Origin: Anaerocolumna aminovalerica
Lineage (GTDB): Bacteria; Bacillota; Clostridia; Lachnospirales; Lachnospiraceae
Direction: 5' to 3'
DNA length: 64,000 bases
NCBI RefSeq assembly: GCF_900115365.1
Contig: NZ_FOWD01000013.1
Location: forward strand, 1-64,000
Made by a program: the position numbers and the translations under genes. Under the pieces are notes generated by a model, which did no database searches, had not been told where the DNA came from, and saw only the letters and a list, made by a program, of their open reading frames with translations. Positions 44,261 to 52,860 of the stretch are shown one piece after another (the stretch's first letter is position 1; each line of letters begins with the position of its first letter).

Positions 44261-45757
44261 TTATATAATAGGAATTCCTTCTTCCTTCATCTCATTTACA
44301 ATATCTCTGATGAGCTCTCTTTCATCCATATGGTACTTTTGGCCTTTAATTTCCTGATAGTCTTCGTGACCTTTTCCCGCCAGTACAATTACATCTCCAT
44401 GCTTTGCATGTTCAATACAATACCGGATGGCTTCTTTTCTGTCTATAACTTCAACATAATCTCCATCCGCTTTATTCACACCAACTATAATATCCTTAAT
44501 TATCTCCTCCGGTTCTTCAAATCTTGGATTATCCGAAGTTACAACTGTTAGGTCTGCCCACTTGGAAGATATTTCACCCATTTCATATCTTCTAAGCTTT
44601 GATCTGTTTCCACCGCAGCCAAATAGACAAACCAGTCTTTTGGGTTTATATTCTTTGAGGGTAGACAACAGACTTTCCAAACTCATGGGATTATGGGCAT
44701 AATCTATCATTAAAGTAAAACTATTTGACAAGTTGACCAGTTCTATTCTTCCCTTTACCTTCACCTCTGATAATGCTTTTTGTATAATACCTGTTGGTAT
44801 ATTAAAATGCCTGCATATTGCAATAGCAGTTAAGGAATTATATACACTGAACTTACCTGGAATATCAATTACTACATCAAAGTTCATCAGACCCTCTACT
44901 CTGTATTTCACTCCAAGAATACCCATAGAACTATGCAAATCTACGTTAACAGCTCTTAAATCCGCTTTCTCTGATATTCCATAAGTTTCAAGCTTACAGG
45001 TATGACCATCTACGACATTCCATACATGGATATCATCTGCATTGGCAATTCCCACTTTACACTTTTTGAACAGTAAGCCTTTACATGCCATATATTCTTC
45101 AAAGTCTTTGTGTTCATTAGGGCCTATGTGATCCGGTTCAATATTGGTAAAGATACCAAAATCGAAAGTAAAACCATCTACCCGGTGCATCATTAAGCCC
45201 TGGGAGGATACTTCCATAACAACACACTGGCAGCCTGCTGCTACCATCTTATGAAAATATTCCTGTATTACATAAGATTCCGGCGTTGTATTATTAGCCG
45301 GAATTTTAGTATCTCCAACAATTGCTTCTATAGTACCGATTAGTCCTGTCTTAATACCTGAACTTTCTAAAATAGAATGTACCATATAAGCAGTGGTGGT
45401 TTTTCCCTTTGTTCCGGTAATTCCAATTGTCTTTAATTTGTCCGCCGGATAACCAAAATAGGCAGCTGACATATAAGCTAATGCAACTCTGGTATCCGTT
45501 ACTTTTATTATTGTAGTATTGTTTATATTCTTAATATTAAGCGCTTCCATATCTTTCTCTACAATAACCGCCCCTGCTCCCTTTTCAATAACTTCATCTA
45601 TGAACTCATGGGCATCTCTCACTGTGCCGGATATACATACAAAGACAGAATCTTTTTCTACTTTTCTGGAATCATAAACAAGAGTTGTAACGTCAACATC
45701 GTCCTTACCCAGCAATAAGGTATATTCTATTTTTTCCAATAAATTTATTAATTTCAT
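44261..45757 (-). CDS. murE: UDP-MurNAc-L-Ala-D-Glu--2,6-diaminopimelate ligase MurE
   Basis: Adds the third amino acid to the peptidoglycan precursor. The 498-residue protein has the P-loop GTKGKTTTAYM (about residue 114), the carbamylated-lysine region and NIEPDHIGPNEH. The C-terminal domain has the motif SDNPRFEEPE; DNPR is the hallmark of enzymes that add meso-diaminopimelate, so the peptidoglycan is predicted to be of A1-gamma (DAP) type. ATG is five bases after GAGG, in a leader with a hairpin nearly identical to that of ftsW. Confidence 0.95.
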   Translation of the reverse strand: MKLINLLEKIEYTLLLGKDDVDVTTLVYDSRKVEKDSVFVCISGTVRDAHEFIDEVIEKGAGAVIVEKDMEALNIKNINNTTIIKVTDTRVALAYMSAAYFGYPADKLKTIGITGTKGKTTTAYMVHSILESSGIKTGLIGTIEAIVGDTKIPANNTTPESYVIQEYFHKMVAAGCQCVVMEVSSQGLMMHRVDGFTFDFGIFTNIEPDHIGPNEHKDFEEYMACKGLLFKKCKVGIANADDIHVWNVVDGHTCKLETYGISEKADLRAVNVDLHSSMGILGVKYRVEGLMNFDVVIDIPGKFSVYNSLTAIAICRHFNIPTGIIQKALSEVKVKGRIELVNLSNSFTLMIDYAHNPMSLESLLSTLKEYKPKRLVCLFGCGGNRSKLRRYEMGEISSKWADLTVVTSDNPRFEEPEEIIKDIIVGVNKADGDYVEVIDRKEAIRYCIEHAKHGDVIVLAGKGHEDYQEIKGQKYHMDERELIRDIVNEMKEEGIPII

Positions 45758-45786
45758 ATAAACCTCGATTCTAGCGCTTTAGCGCT
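45758..45786 (-). promoter_or_regulatory. Hairpin plus ribosome-site leader of murE
   Basis: On the minus strand AGCGCTAAAGCGCT (45786-45773) is followed by AGAATCGAGGTTTAT and the murE ATG. It differs from the ftsW leader (18773-18803) at only a few positions, and those in the stem keep pairing (A-T for G-C at the outer pair). Confidence 0.6.
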
Positions 45787-45803
45787 TTTTCAGCTTACCC
45801 TAT

Positions 45804-45847
45804 ATAATAATTCCCATCCAGCGAATTACCAGGATGGGAATTATTAT
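45804..45847. terminator. 16-bp hairpin between lepB and murE
   Basis: A perfect 16-bp stem (45804-45819 with 45832-45847) with a 12-base loop, 66 bp past the stop of the second signal peptidase gene. It lacks a strong U-tract on either strand. It is the likely boundary between the lepB pair and murE-murF. Confidence 0.6.
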
Positions 45848-45912
45848 GACCCACCGGTCAATAATGTTAATTTAACTTCAAACTACATAAAACTTTTAAT
45901 AATAGTTGCTAA

Positions 45913-46494
45913 TTAATCCACCAGGCCAAATTTATTTAGGGGCCATATTCTTAAAATGACTTTACCGCTTATATTTTCCTTCAATACAGGACCGATACTT
46001 CTGCTATCTTCACTTATTTCCCGGTTATCACCCATTACAAAATACTCATCTTCCGCTAAGATAATAGGTTCCGCTGCAATGCCTGCTTTCGTTATAGGAT
46101 CTTTTCCGTAATCTTCTTTTAATATTTCACCATTAATGTAAATGTCACTTCCAACAATCTGAATTGTCTCACCTGGCATACCAATAATTCGTTTTACATA
46201 ATATTCGTTAATATCTCTTCCATAAGGATAAAAAACTATAATATCAAATCGGTCTAAATTACCGATTCTTGGACTGATTTTCCCAACCAATACATTTTCA
46301 CCGTTATGCAGGGTGTTTTCCATAGAAGGTCCGTCCACAATAGTTCGTTGCATTACATATTTTGGTACAATAAATATACATATAAATAAAATAGCTACAT
46401 ATATAATAGCTTCCATTACTATTCCACGTATCTTTTTTCTTTTTATTTCCTCATCTGTTTGTTCAACATCCGTTTGATCTTCCTTCAAAACCAT
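45913..46494 (-). CDS. lepB: Signal peptidase I (second of two)
   Basis: Membrane serine protease that removes signal peptides from secreted proteins. About 193 residues: a short charged cytosolic N-terminus, one span (MEAIIYVAILFICIFIV), then the catalytic domain with the serine in VDGPSMENTLHNGENVLV, the lysine box YYVKRIIGMPGE and the GDNREISEDSRSIGPV box. ATG 46494 has AGGAG only three bases away; TTG 46488 has nine. It lies four bases after a paralogous gene with the same motifs, a recent-looking tandem pair. Confidence 0.92.
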   Translation of the reverse strand: MVLKEDQTDVEQTDEEIKRKKIRGIVMEAIIYVAILFICIFIVPKYVMQRTIVDGPSMENTLHNGENVLVGKISPRIGNLDRFDIIVFYPYGRDINEYYVKRIIGMPGETIQIVGSDIYINGEILKEDYGKDPITKAGIAAEPIILAEDEYFVMGDNREISEDSRSIGPVLKENISGKVILRIWPLNKFGLVD

Positions 46495-46513
46495 CAGCTC
46501 CTTACTCAATTAT

Positions 46514-47218
46514 TTATTGATGCTCTAAGACTCCAATATCTTTCAACGGCCATATTCTTACCCATGCTCTGCCCATAACAGAAGATTTATGTACCGGTCC
46601 AATACTTGGATCCCTGCTGTCTTTGCTGTTATTACGGTTATCACCAAGTACAAAGTATTCGTCTTCTTTAAGTACAATACTGTCACCTGCGATTCCGGCA
46701 TCTGCAATCTTTTCATAGCCATAATCTTCTTCCAGTAATTCACCGTCTATATAAATGTCACTACCAATAATCTGTACTTTTTCTCCAGGAAGTCCGATAA
46801 TTCTCTTAATGTAATATACTTCTTTATCCCCAGGATAAGGACGAAAAACAATAATATCAAATCTTTTGGGAGTACCAAAGTGATAGGATAATTTTTCAAG
46901 AATCAAATGATCCTCATTATGAAGAGTGGCTTCCATAGAACTTCCACTGACTTCAATTTGCTGCCCTACAAATTGATGAATCAATAAAACAGAACATATC
47001 ACAATAGCAAAGTAAATAATCATTTCCAATATGTCTTTCCCATAATTGGTATTGTTCTCTTCTGAGTTTTTAACATCCGTACTATTGATAAGTTCTTCTT
47101 TTGTATCGTTATACATGTTTTTTTGATTTTCTTTCATATGACTTATATTATTGGATTGTATTGTATTTTGTTCCTCATCAACCCATTGGTTATAATTCTC
47201 AAAATCTTTTTCTCCCAT
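46514..47218 (-). CDS. lepB: Signal peptidase I (first of two)
   Basis: A 234-residue signal peptidase I. A long hydrophilic N-terminus (about 1-65, Asn/Glu rich) precedes the single span (IIYFAIVICSVLLIHQFVG). The catalytic serine is in VSGSSMEATLHNEDHLIL, the lysine in YYIKRIIGLPGE, and the later box is GDNRNNSKDSRDPSIGPV. It shares many identical stretches with the gene four bases downstream, but has a much longer N-terminus. GGAGG precedes the ATG. Multiple signal peptidases are common in Firmicutes with heavy secretion. Confidence 0.92.
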   Translation of the reverse strand: MGEKDFENYNQWVDEEQNTIQSNNISHMKENQKNMYNDTKEELINSTDVKNSEENNTNYGKDILEMIIYFAIVICSVLLIHQFVGQQIEVSGSSMEATLHNEDHLILEKLSYHFGTPKRFDIIVFRPYPGDKEVYYIKRIIGLPGEKVQIIGSDIYIDGELLEEDYGYEKIADAGIAGDSIVLKEDEYFVLGDNRNNSKDSRDPSIGPVHKSSVMGRAWVRIWPLKDIGVLEHQ

Positions 47219-47287
47219 AATTTACCTCCGGCTGTACCAAGCCTTTACAACCATTCCTTATGAACAGGTATGTTCATGATATAAAAA

Positions 47288-47382
47288 AGCACTTTCACAT
47301 AGTATCTTATAAAATACGAAGAACTTTTTTCTTTCGATCTATGTTCTCTCGAAAATTATATAAAATATCATACGAAAGTGCT
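47288..47382 (-). terminator. Terminator of the yicC-remA-rpoZ operon (long hairpin)
   Basis: Outer stem AGCACTTTC with GAAAGTGCT (47374-47382 and 47288-47296), partly extended inward, with a second small stem inside. On the minus strand it is followed by six T residues. It starts 41 bp past the rpoZ stop, so it should end the rpoZ transcript before lepB. The about 77-bp loop is unusually large. Confidence 0.65.
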
Positions 47383-47422
47383 CATCGGAATAAATAATAT
47401 TTATTTAAAATGTAATAGAATA

Positions 47423-47671
47423 TTACTCTTCTTTATCCTTTTCCTCTTCATTTAGAATCTTAACTTTTCCTTCATACAATTCCTCAACAGCAACAGATAA
47501 GGGTTTATTACAGTTTGCACTTACATAAGCATCTGAACCGTTAATAAGCTGTCTTGCTCTCTTGGCAGTTGCCAGTACGATGGAATATCTGCTGTTTACA
47601 ACCGGCTGCTCTCCCGGTTCTACCTCGCTGTTAACTACTTTCATTAAATCAGTATAGGATGGATGTAACAT
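47423..47671 (-). CDS. rpoZ: DNA-directed RNA polymerase subunit omega
   Basis: Small RNA polymerase subunit that supports assembly of beta'. The 82-residue protein has the omega signature: an N-terminal LHPSYTDLM, SRYSIVLATAKRARQLI and the later KPLSVAVEELYEGKVKI. AAGGAG precedes the ATG. In most Firmicutes gmk (guanylate kinase) lies directly before rpoZ; here only 83 bp separate it from remA and no gmk is found. Confidence 0.93.
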   Translation of the reverse strand: MLHPSYTDLMKVVNSEVEPGEQPVVNSRYSIVLATAKRARQLINGSDAYVSANCNKPLSVAVEELYEGKVKILNEEEKDKEE

Positions 47672-47754
47672 AAAAAGCTCCTTTCTTGAAACCTTCGGTT
47701 TCTTTCCATAATAATTTTAAATCTAAGTCAAAGGGAATCCTCCCTATTTTACCA

Positions 47755-48027
47755 TCATTCTTCCGGTAAAGATGCAGTATCCATACTTTCTTTGGCATTC
47801 ACCCTGTTTGCTATGGTTTCCGGTAATAATGCAGATAATACCAGATGCCCGTTGTCTGTTACAATAACAGCTTTGGTTTTTCTCCCACAAGTGGCATCAA
47901 TTGCAGTTCCTGCATCCTTTGCATTCTGAACCATACGCTTAATAGGTGCTGCTTCCGGTTTTATGATACCCACAATTTTATTGCTATTCACCACGTTACC
48001 AAATCCAATATTTATTAACCTGCTCAA
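47755..48027 (-). CDS. remA: RemA-family regulator (DUF370)
   Basis: A 90-residue protein of the RemA/DUF370 family. In Bacillus subtilis RemA is a DNA-binding activator of biofilm matrix and osmoprotection genes. It contains [28 protein letters not shown] (in two pieces: IGFGNVVN and [11 protein letters not shown]) and [22 protein letters not shown], all family hallmarks. It starts with TTG, preceded by AGAGG. It follows yicC by 61 bp, as in other Firmicutes. Confidence 0.93.
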   Translation of the reverse strand: MSRLINIGFGNVVNSNKIVGIIKPEAAPIKRMVQNAKDAGTAIDATCGRKTKAVIVTDNGHLVLSALLPETIANRVNAKESMDTASLPEE

Positions 48028-48088
48028 TTTTCTTCCTCTTTTCTAGCCTATTTGAAACCTGCATTCAAATAATAATAGAAAATATCAA

Positions 48089-48967
48089 TTATTCAATATT
48101 TTGAATTTGCTCCCTGACCTTTTCAATTTCGGTTTTTAGATTGATGGCCGTATTGGATACTTCTAAATCATTGGCTTTTGATAAAATAGTATTGGCCTCC
48201 CGATTCATTTCCTGTGCTATAAAATCCAGCTTTCTGCCAATTCCATCACCATCATCTAAAGTCGCTTTCATATTCTGAATATGACTTCTCAGTCTTACCG
48301 TTTCTTCATCCACACAGATTTTATCTGCAAAAATAATAACTTCCGTAGCTAAGACGCTTTCTTCAATCTTTGTATCCCCTAACAGTTCATTTACCTTCGC
48401 TGTAATCTTTTGACGGTATTCTGCAATAATCTGAGGTGATCTTTCTTCTATATATTTTACAAATGTAAGCATGCCATCTAACTTACCGATAATATCTTTT
48501 TTCAGGTTCTCACCCTCTGTAATACGGGCATTTACTAATTGTTCTGCAGCAGCTCTTACAGGGCCTTCAATAATTTTCCACAATTCTGCTTCGTCAATGG
48601 ATTGTTCCTCTAATGTTAAAACATCCGGGAATTTTGCCAAAGCAGAGACTCTGATGTCATTATCAATATGAAATGTTTCACTCATTTTGATAAAATTTTG
48701 CATATATTCTTTGGCTATATCTTCATTATACTTTACACATACATTCTCTTCTGTGTAATCTTCATAAGTAATGAATACATCTACTTTACCACGTCCGATA
48801 TATTCCTTTAATACATTTCGTATACCCGCCTCAAAAAAACTTAACTTTTTGGGCATTTTAATAGAAATATCACAATACCGATGATTAACTGCCTTAATCT
48901 CAACTATTACCTTACGTTCTGGAGTTGATACTTCACACCTTCCAAAGCCAGTCATACTTTTTAACAT
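48089..48967 (-). CDS. yicC: YicC/YloC family endoribonuclease
   Basis: A 292-residue protein with N-terminal LKSMTGFGRCE and KAVNHRYCDISIKMP, and C-terminal GRKLDFIAQEMNREANTILSKA, the YicC family signatures. Members are endoribonucleases reported to act on regulatory RNAs. The start has only a weak ribosome site, and a long 526-bp region lies upstream. It opens the yicC-remA-rpoZ operon. Confidence 0.93.
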   Translation of the reverse strand: MLKSMTGFGRCEVSTPERKVIVEIKAVNHRYCDISIKMPKKLSFFEAGIRNVLKEYIGRGKVDVFITYEDYTEENVCVKYNEDIAKEYMQNFIKMSETFHIDNDIRVSALAKFPDVLTLEEQSIDEAELWKIIEGPVRAAAEQLVNARITEGENLKKDIIGKLDGMLTFVKYIEERSPQIIAEYRQKITAKVNELLGDTKIEESVLATEVIIFADKICVDEETVRLRSHIQNMKATLDDGDGIGRKLDFIAQEMNREANTILSKANDLEVSNTAINLKTEIEKVREQIQNIE

Positions 48968-49493
48968 AATTCACACGTTCTTTCATTTTTGATAATTATT
49001 TTTAGATTTTAACTCATATCTGCAATCCCTTTCCTTAGGAAGGGAAGGACTGCCTTTTCAGGTTAGACTATTTCAAAAATATAACATTCTATTTATAGGC
49101 ATTTCAATTCATTATAATTGAAATGGTGACACAAGTCAAGATTACCAATTAAAAAAACAATGAAAAAAGTTTGCCCGGCGCATGGTTGCACCTGCTGCTC
49201 TCTGATGTTATACTATAGTGCAGTGAAAGAAATCTATTAACTTTAATTCTGGTGCCTTAGCACCATTTAATAACGGTAATAATTTTGTGTGCAGGCACAA
49301 ATTCCATTGAAAAACCTGTTTTTCAACCTAGCTCCCATTGCATGCCGCATCTGCTTACAGATATGGCACTGCCACAAATCAGGGTTGTGAATTATGCATT
49401 TCAATAATTTACACTAACCTCTTTATTTTTGTTTTCAAAGCAGCCTTAAGGTAATACTTAAGATATGTTAATATACTTAAAGGAGAAATTGTT
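48968..49493. other. 526-bp divergent gene-free region between yicC and rqcH
   Basis: Promoters for both genes must lie here but none is clear. It holds a small GGTGC...GCACC hairpin (49251-49264) related to the ftsW and murE leader hairpins, a palindrome TTGAAAAACCTGTTTTTCAA (about 49308-49327) and copy B of the dispersed hairpin repeat (49330-49378). No credible reading frame is present. Confidence 0.7.
49330..49378. repeat. Dispersed hairpin repeat, copy B
   Basis: Nearly the same as copy A at 15361-15407. The stem is TGCCGCATCTG-CTTA-CAGATATGGCA, longer than in copy A but with one internal mismatch. The flanks AGCTCCCATTGCA and CTGCCACAAA are shared. The two copies are 34 kb apart in unrelated intergenic regions. 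Confidence 0.75.
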
Positions 49494-51257
49494 ATGGCAT
49501 TGGACGGACTTGTTATCTCTAATGTAGTTTATGAATTAAAAGAAAAACTGGTGGATGGCAGAATCACCAAAATATCACAGCCGGAAAAAGATGAATTAGT
49601 CTTAATCATAAAGAACAACAGAGCAAATTATAAATTATTTTTATCAGCAGGAGCCAGTCTTCCGCTGATTTATCTGACAGAAGAAAGTAAACAGAATCCC
49701 CTTACTGCTCCCGGATTTTGCATGCTCCTTCGAAAACATTTAAACAGTGCAAGAATTTTAGATATTATACAACCCGGTTTAGAGAGAATTGTTCAAATAA
49801 AAATTGAACATCTAAATGAATTAGGAGATCTTTGCGTAAAGTATTTAATTATAGAATTGATGGGTAAACACAGCAACATTATCTTTTGCGATGATACCAT
49901 GAATATCATAGACAGTATAAAACACGTGTCTCATTTGGTAAGTTCCGTACGTGAAGTATTGCCCGGAAGAGAATATTTCATTCCTGTTTCCGGGGATAAA
50001 CAAAATCCTTTAACTCTTACTTACGAAGCCTTTACAGAGCATGTTTTAAAGAAACCTTTTCCCTTAGGGAAAGCTATTTATACCGCTTTAACTGGTATTA
50101 GCCCTTTGATTGCAAATGAAATTTGTTACCGTGCTTCTTTAGATTCCGAGGCATCTACCAGTTCTTTAAGTGAGTTGGAGGGTGTTCATTTATATAAAAA
50201 CTTCGACCGATTAATTGGTGATATAAGAGAATATAAGTTTCAACCTAATATTGTATATGATGAAGACAATTCACCTGTTGAATTCTCCTGTATACCACTG
50301 ACTTGTTATTCTAATCTTACAAAACTGGATTATGAATCCATTTCTCAGGTACTGGAAACTTATTATGCTTCCAAAAATGCTATTACAAGGATTCGTCAAA
50401 AATCAGTGGATTTAAGAAAAATTGTTTCTAATGCAATTGAGAGAAATACAAAAAAATACGAATTACAGTTAAAGCAGTTAAAAGACACAGAAAAGCGTGA
50501 TAAATATAAAGTTTATGGTGAGCTGATCAATACCTACGGTTATAACTTAGAACCGGGTGCAAAATCTTTAACTGCTCTAAACTATTATACCAACGAAGAA
50601 ATCACCATTCCGCTTGACCCAACCTTAACTGCAAAAGAAAATTCGTTAAAGTATTTTGAAAAATATAATAAACTTAAAAGAACCTTTGATGCAGTGTCTT
50701 CCCTTATTGAAGAAACCAAAATAGACTTAATACATCTGGATTCCATCCGTACTTCTTTAGATATTGCATTAGCCGAGGACGATTTGGTAGAACTAAAGGA
50801 AGAACTTATGGAATATGGATACATGAAACGTAAGTTTACACCTGGAAAACCCGGCAACAAGGGAAATAAAAAACAAAAGGTAACCAGCAGGCCTTTCCAC
50901 TATCTCTCTTCCGACGGTTTTCACATCTATGTAGGAAAAAACAATTATCAAAACGATGAATTAACTTTTAAATTTGCAACCGGGGGTGACTGGTGGTTCC
51001 ATGCCAAAAACATACCGGGCTCTCATGTAATTTTACAAACGGAAGGAAAAGAAATACCGGATCGAACCTTTGAAGAAGCCGGACGTTTAGCGGCTTTCTA
51101 TTCCAAAGGCAGAGAAGGTGACAAAGTAGAAATTGATTATACAGAGAGGAAGAACGTAAAAAAACCGGCTGGTGGAAAACCGGGATTTGTGGTTTATTAT
51201 ACGAACTATTCTATGATGGTATCACCGGATATATCAGATATTCAACAAATATCATAG
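49494..51257 (+). CDS. rqcH: NFACT family protein RqcH (Rqc2 homologue, FbpA-like)
   Basis: Ribosome-associated quality-control factor that binds stalled 50S-peptidyl-tRNA and adds C-terminal alanine tails. The 587-residue protein has the NFACT-N domain (ALDGLVISNVVYELKEKL to about 180), HhH and coiled-coil regions (about 300-430), and NFACT-R (about 455-560) with the family motif GGDWWFHAKNIPGSHVIL. The N-terminal conserved DGLVISNV and GKHSNIIF are also seen. ATG with AAAGGAG. It is convergent to the following minus-strand secreted-protein gene and ends in a terminator hairpin at 51362-51397. Confidence 0.93.
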   Translation: MALDGLVISNVVYELKEKLVDGRITKISQPEKDELVLIIKNNRANYKLFLSAGASLPLIYLTEESKQNPLTAPGFCMLLRKHLNSARILDIIQPGLERIVQIKIEHLNELGDLCVKYLIIELMGKHSNIIFCDDTMNIIDSIKHVSHLVSSVREVLPGREYFIPVSGDKQNPLTLTYEAFTEHVLKKPFPLGKAIYTALTGISPLIANEICYRASLDSEASTSSLSELEGVHLYKNFDRLIGDIREYKFQPNIVYDEDNSPVEFSCIPLTCYSNLTKLDYESISQVLETYYASKNAITRIRQKSVDLRKIVSNAIERNTKKYELQLKQLKDTEKRDKYKVYGELINTYGYNLEPGAKSLTALNYYTNEEITIPLDPTLTAKENSLKYFEKYNKLKRTFDAVSSLIEETKIDLIHLDSIRTSLDIALAEDDLVELKEELMEYGYMKRKFTPGKPGNKGNKKQKVTSRPFHYLSSDGFHIYVGKNNYQNDELTFKFATGGDWWFHAKNIPGSHVILQTEGKEIPDRTFEEAGRLAAFYSKGREGDKVEIDYTERKNVKKPAGGKPGFVVYYTNYSMMVSPDISDIQQIS

Positions 51258-51361
51258 AAAATAAACTGTCATTCTCATGCAATAAGGTGAAGAATCTTAA
51301 TTTAATAACTGTTACTGTCATTCTTATACTTATAACATTTTTAACCTATAAAATTCAGAAG

Positions 51362-51397
51362 TAAGCGAAAACCTGAGTACACTCTTGTTTTCGCTTA
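51362..51397 (+). terminator. Terminator hairpin after rqcH
   Basis: An 11-bp perfect stem (TAAGCGAAAAC with GTTTTCGCTTA) and 14-base loop followed by TTTCAT, 105 bp past the rqcH stop. The U-tract is short, so efficiency may be moderate. Confidence 0.6.
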
Positions 51398-51455
51398 TTT
51401 CATATGTATAAAGAAGTATACCAAGTAGACACACCTTTCTCAAAGCAAGTATAAT

Positions 51456-51527
51456 AGCAGTTAGATAATTTATCAAGAATGTTCTAGTAGCTCTGCGACT
51501 TTGTTCTTGACAAACTATCCAACTGCT
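51456..51527 (-). ncRNA. Candidate structured RNA: 24-bp stem with G-U pairs on minus strand
   Basis: Arms 51456-51479 and 51504-51527 pair over 24 positions with a 24-base loop. The three deviations are all A-C on the plus strand, which means U-G wobble pairs in minus-strand RNA, so only the minus-strand transcript is fully paired. It lies 113 bp past the stop of the secreted-protein gene and could be its 3' RNA structure or a separate RNA. It may also be a mobile palindromic element. Confidence 0.4.
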
Positions 51528-51639
51528 GATAAGAGATAAGATGGCTATGATACAACTGAACGTAACCTACTTCTCAGAGCAAATGTAACATACATGCTGT
51601 GAAAGAAGTTCATTTACTTTAGAAGTTATCCTCTGTTAA

Positions 51640-52665
51640 TTAGTAAGTAAACCTATATTGGACTGTTGCTTGCCCTGATGTTCCAAAAGCATATCCATAT
51701 ACTTCTATTCGATATGTACCCTCCGGAATTGAAGATAAGTTAAATGTCGTAATTTCATTAACTGCATTTGCAAAATCAAAAGTATATGATGATGAAGTAC
51801 CAATAAAAGTTACCGTTCCCTGCGCTCTATCTGTGTTCCCATTTTTAGGAATTTTTAGTTCAAGTTTTGAAGTTGAATAAATACGTTTTGATCCTATACT
51901 ATAGGATACAGGTGTTCTGGTAAACGTTCCAAGAGATAAAAATCCAGACGGTGGTGTTGTTGTACCACCAGGCCAAAGATCTGTATTAACAGTTCCTGTT
52001 TGTGCAACTGAGAAAAAGTAATGTAATGCTTCAGGATTTCCACCCGAAATTTCAATATAATATATTCCACTTACTGATGGTTTGATTTTATAATATTCCG
52101 GCTGTCCTGCAACTGCATTTGATTTTTTCCATCTAGACCATGTTCCATCCCCATTATCTTGCCACACATAAATATGTCTATCCTCGTTATACAAATTTTT
52201 CAAGACAACATCATATGTTGTTCCAGCATTTAATGAAATACTAAAAAAATCCCGGTCTCCCTCCACATGACAATTAGAATTTCTATAACCTTCAATAAAT
52301 GGATTCCCACTTAAAACAGTTGTTCTTGCATATGGATATGCTTGAGCAATAGTATCATTGGGTTCATATGCGTCTGGAGTTATCGTTGTTGCACTTTCCA
52401 TGCTTATAACGCTTGCAGGGCTTGTTACATGTGACATATTGTCCCTCTGTGAATCGATTATGCTAGATGAATCAATAAGCTCTAACACCGCTTCTGTATC
52501 AGAAACTGTGATATCACCATCCGAATAACTGCAAAAATTGTATTCACTAATTACTAATGGATTACCATCCGATTGTGACGCATTAACCGTAATTCCTTTA
52601 GCTGTTGCAATGATTAAGAAAAAAACCAGTACCATTGAATAGAAACCTTTAATGACTTTTTGCAT
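51640..52665 (-). CDS. Secreted protein with PPC-like (pre-peptidase C-terminal) domain
   Basis: A 341-residue protein with a clear signal peptide (KVIKGFYSMVLVFFLIIATAKG, cleavage probably near VNA-SQ at about 30). Residues about 97-225 resemble the bacterial PPC beta-sandwich: YEPNDTIAQAYPY, DRDFFSISLNAGTTYDVVL, SGIYYIEISGG. The C-terminal part (about 240-341) is another beta-rich module that I do not recognise. No protease, sortase or dockerin motif is seen. A good sigma-A-type promoter with an inverted repeat lies upstream. It is flanked by repeats and a dead transposase fragment, so acquisition by transfer is possible. Function unknown. Confidence 0.8.
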   Translation of the reverse strand: MQKVIKGFYSMVLVFFLIIATAKGITVNASQSDGNPLVISEYNFCSYSDGDITVSDTEAVLELIDSSSIIDSQRDNMSHVTSPASVISMESATTITPDAYEPNDTIAQAYPYARTTVLSGNPFIEGYRNSNCHVEGDRDFFSISLNAGTTYDVVLKNLYNEDRHIYVWQDNGDGTWSRWKKSNAVAGQPEYYKIKPSVSGIYYIEISGGNPEALHYFFSVAQTGTVNTDLWPGGTTTPPSGFLSLGTFTRTPVSYSIGSKRIYSTSKLELKIPKNGNTDRAQGTVTFIGTSSSYTFDFANAVNEITTFNLSSIPEGTYRIEVYGYAFGTSGQATVQYRFTY

Positions 52666-52745
52666 AATACATCCCCACTTTCAATTTATATTTGTTTTGT
52701 TATGAAAATAACTTTTTGTAAGCTTACTTATTCACTTACAATATA

Positions 52746-52775
52746 AATATACTATGGTTTACTAATAATTGTCAA
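52746..52775 (-). promoter_or_regulatory. Sigma-A promoter of the secreted-protein gene, inside an inverted repeat
   Basis: On the minus strand TTGACA (52775-52770), 18 bases, TATATT (52751-52746), about 80 bases before the start codon. An imperfect inverted repeat TATGGT...ACCATA (about 52753-52790) covers the -35 element, a possible operator. Confidence 0.6.
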
Positions 52776-52860
52776 TACAAAATATACCATATTAGGCAGA
52801 AAAGACTATATAATTACAAATTTTTTCGAAATATTACTACATAAGCAGTTTAAAGACAAT

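Larger units (their letters stand above)
51258..51639. other. 382-bp convergent intergenic region with repeats
   Basis: It contains a degenerate copy of a CTGTCATTCT-type repeat (51266-51300, with the GAAGAATCTT end), the rqcH terminator (51362-51397), a remarkable 72-base hairpin (51456-51527), and partial direct repeats on each side of that hairpin (ACCTTTCTCAAAGCAAGTATAA near 51433 in two parts; ACTTCTCAGAGCAAATGTAA near 51571). No coding sequence was seen. Confidence 0.7.
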
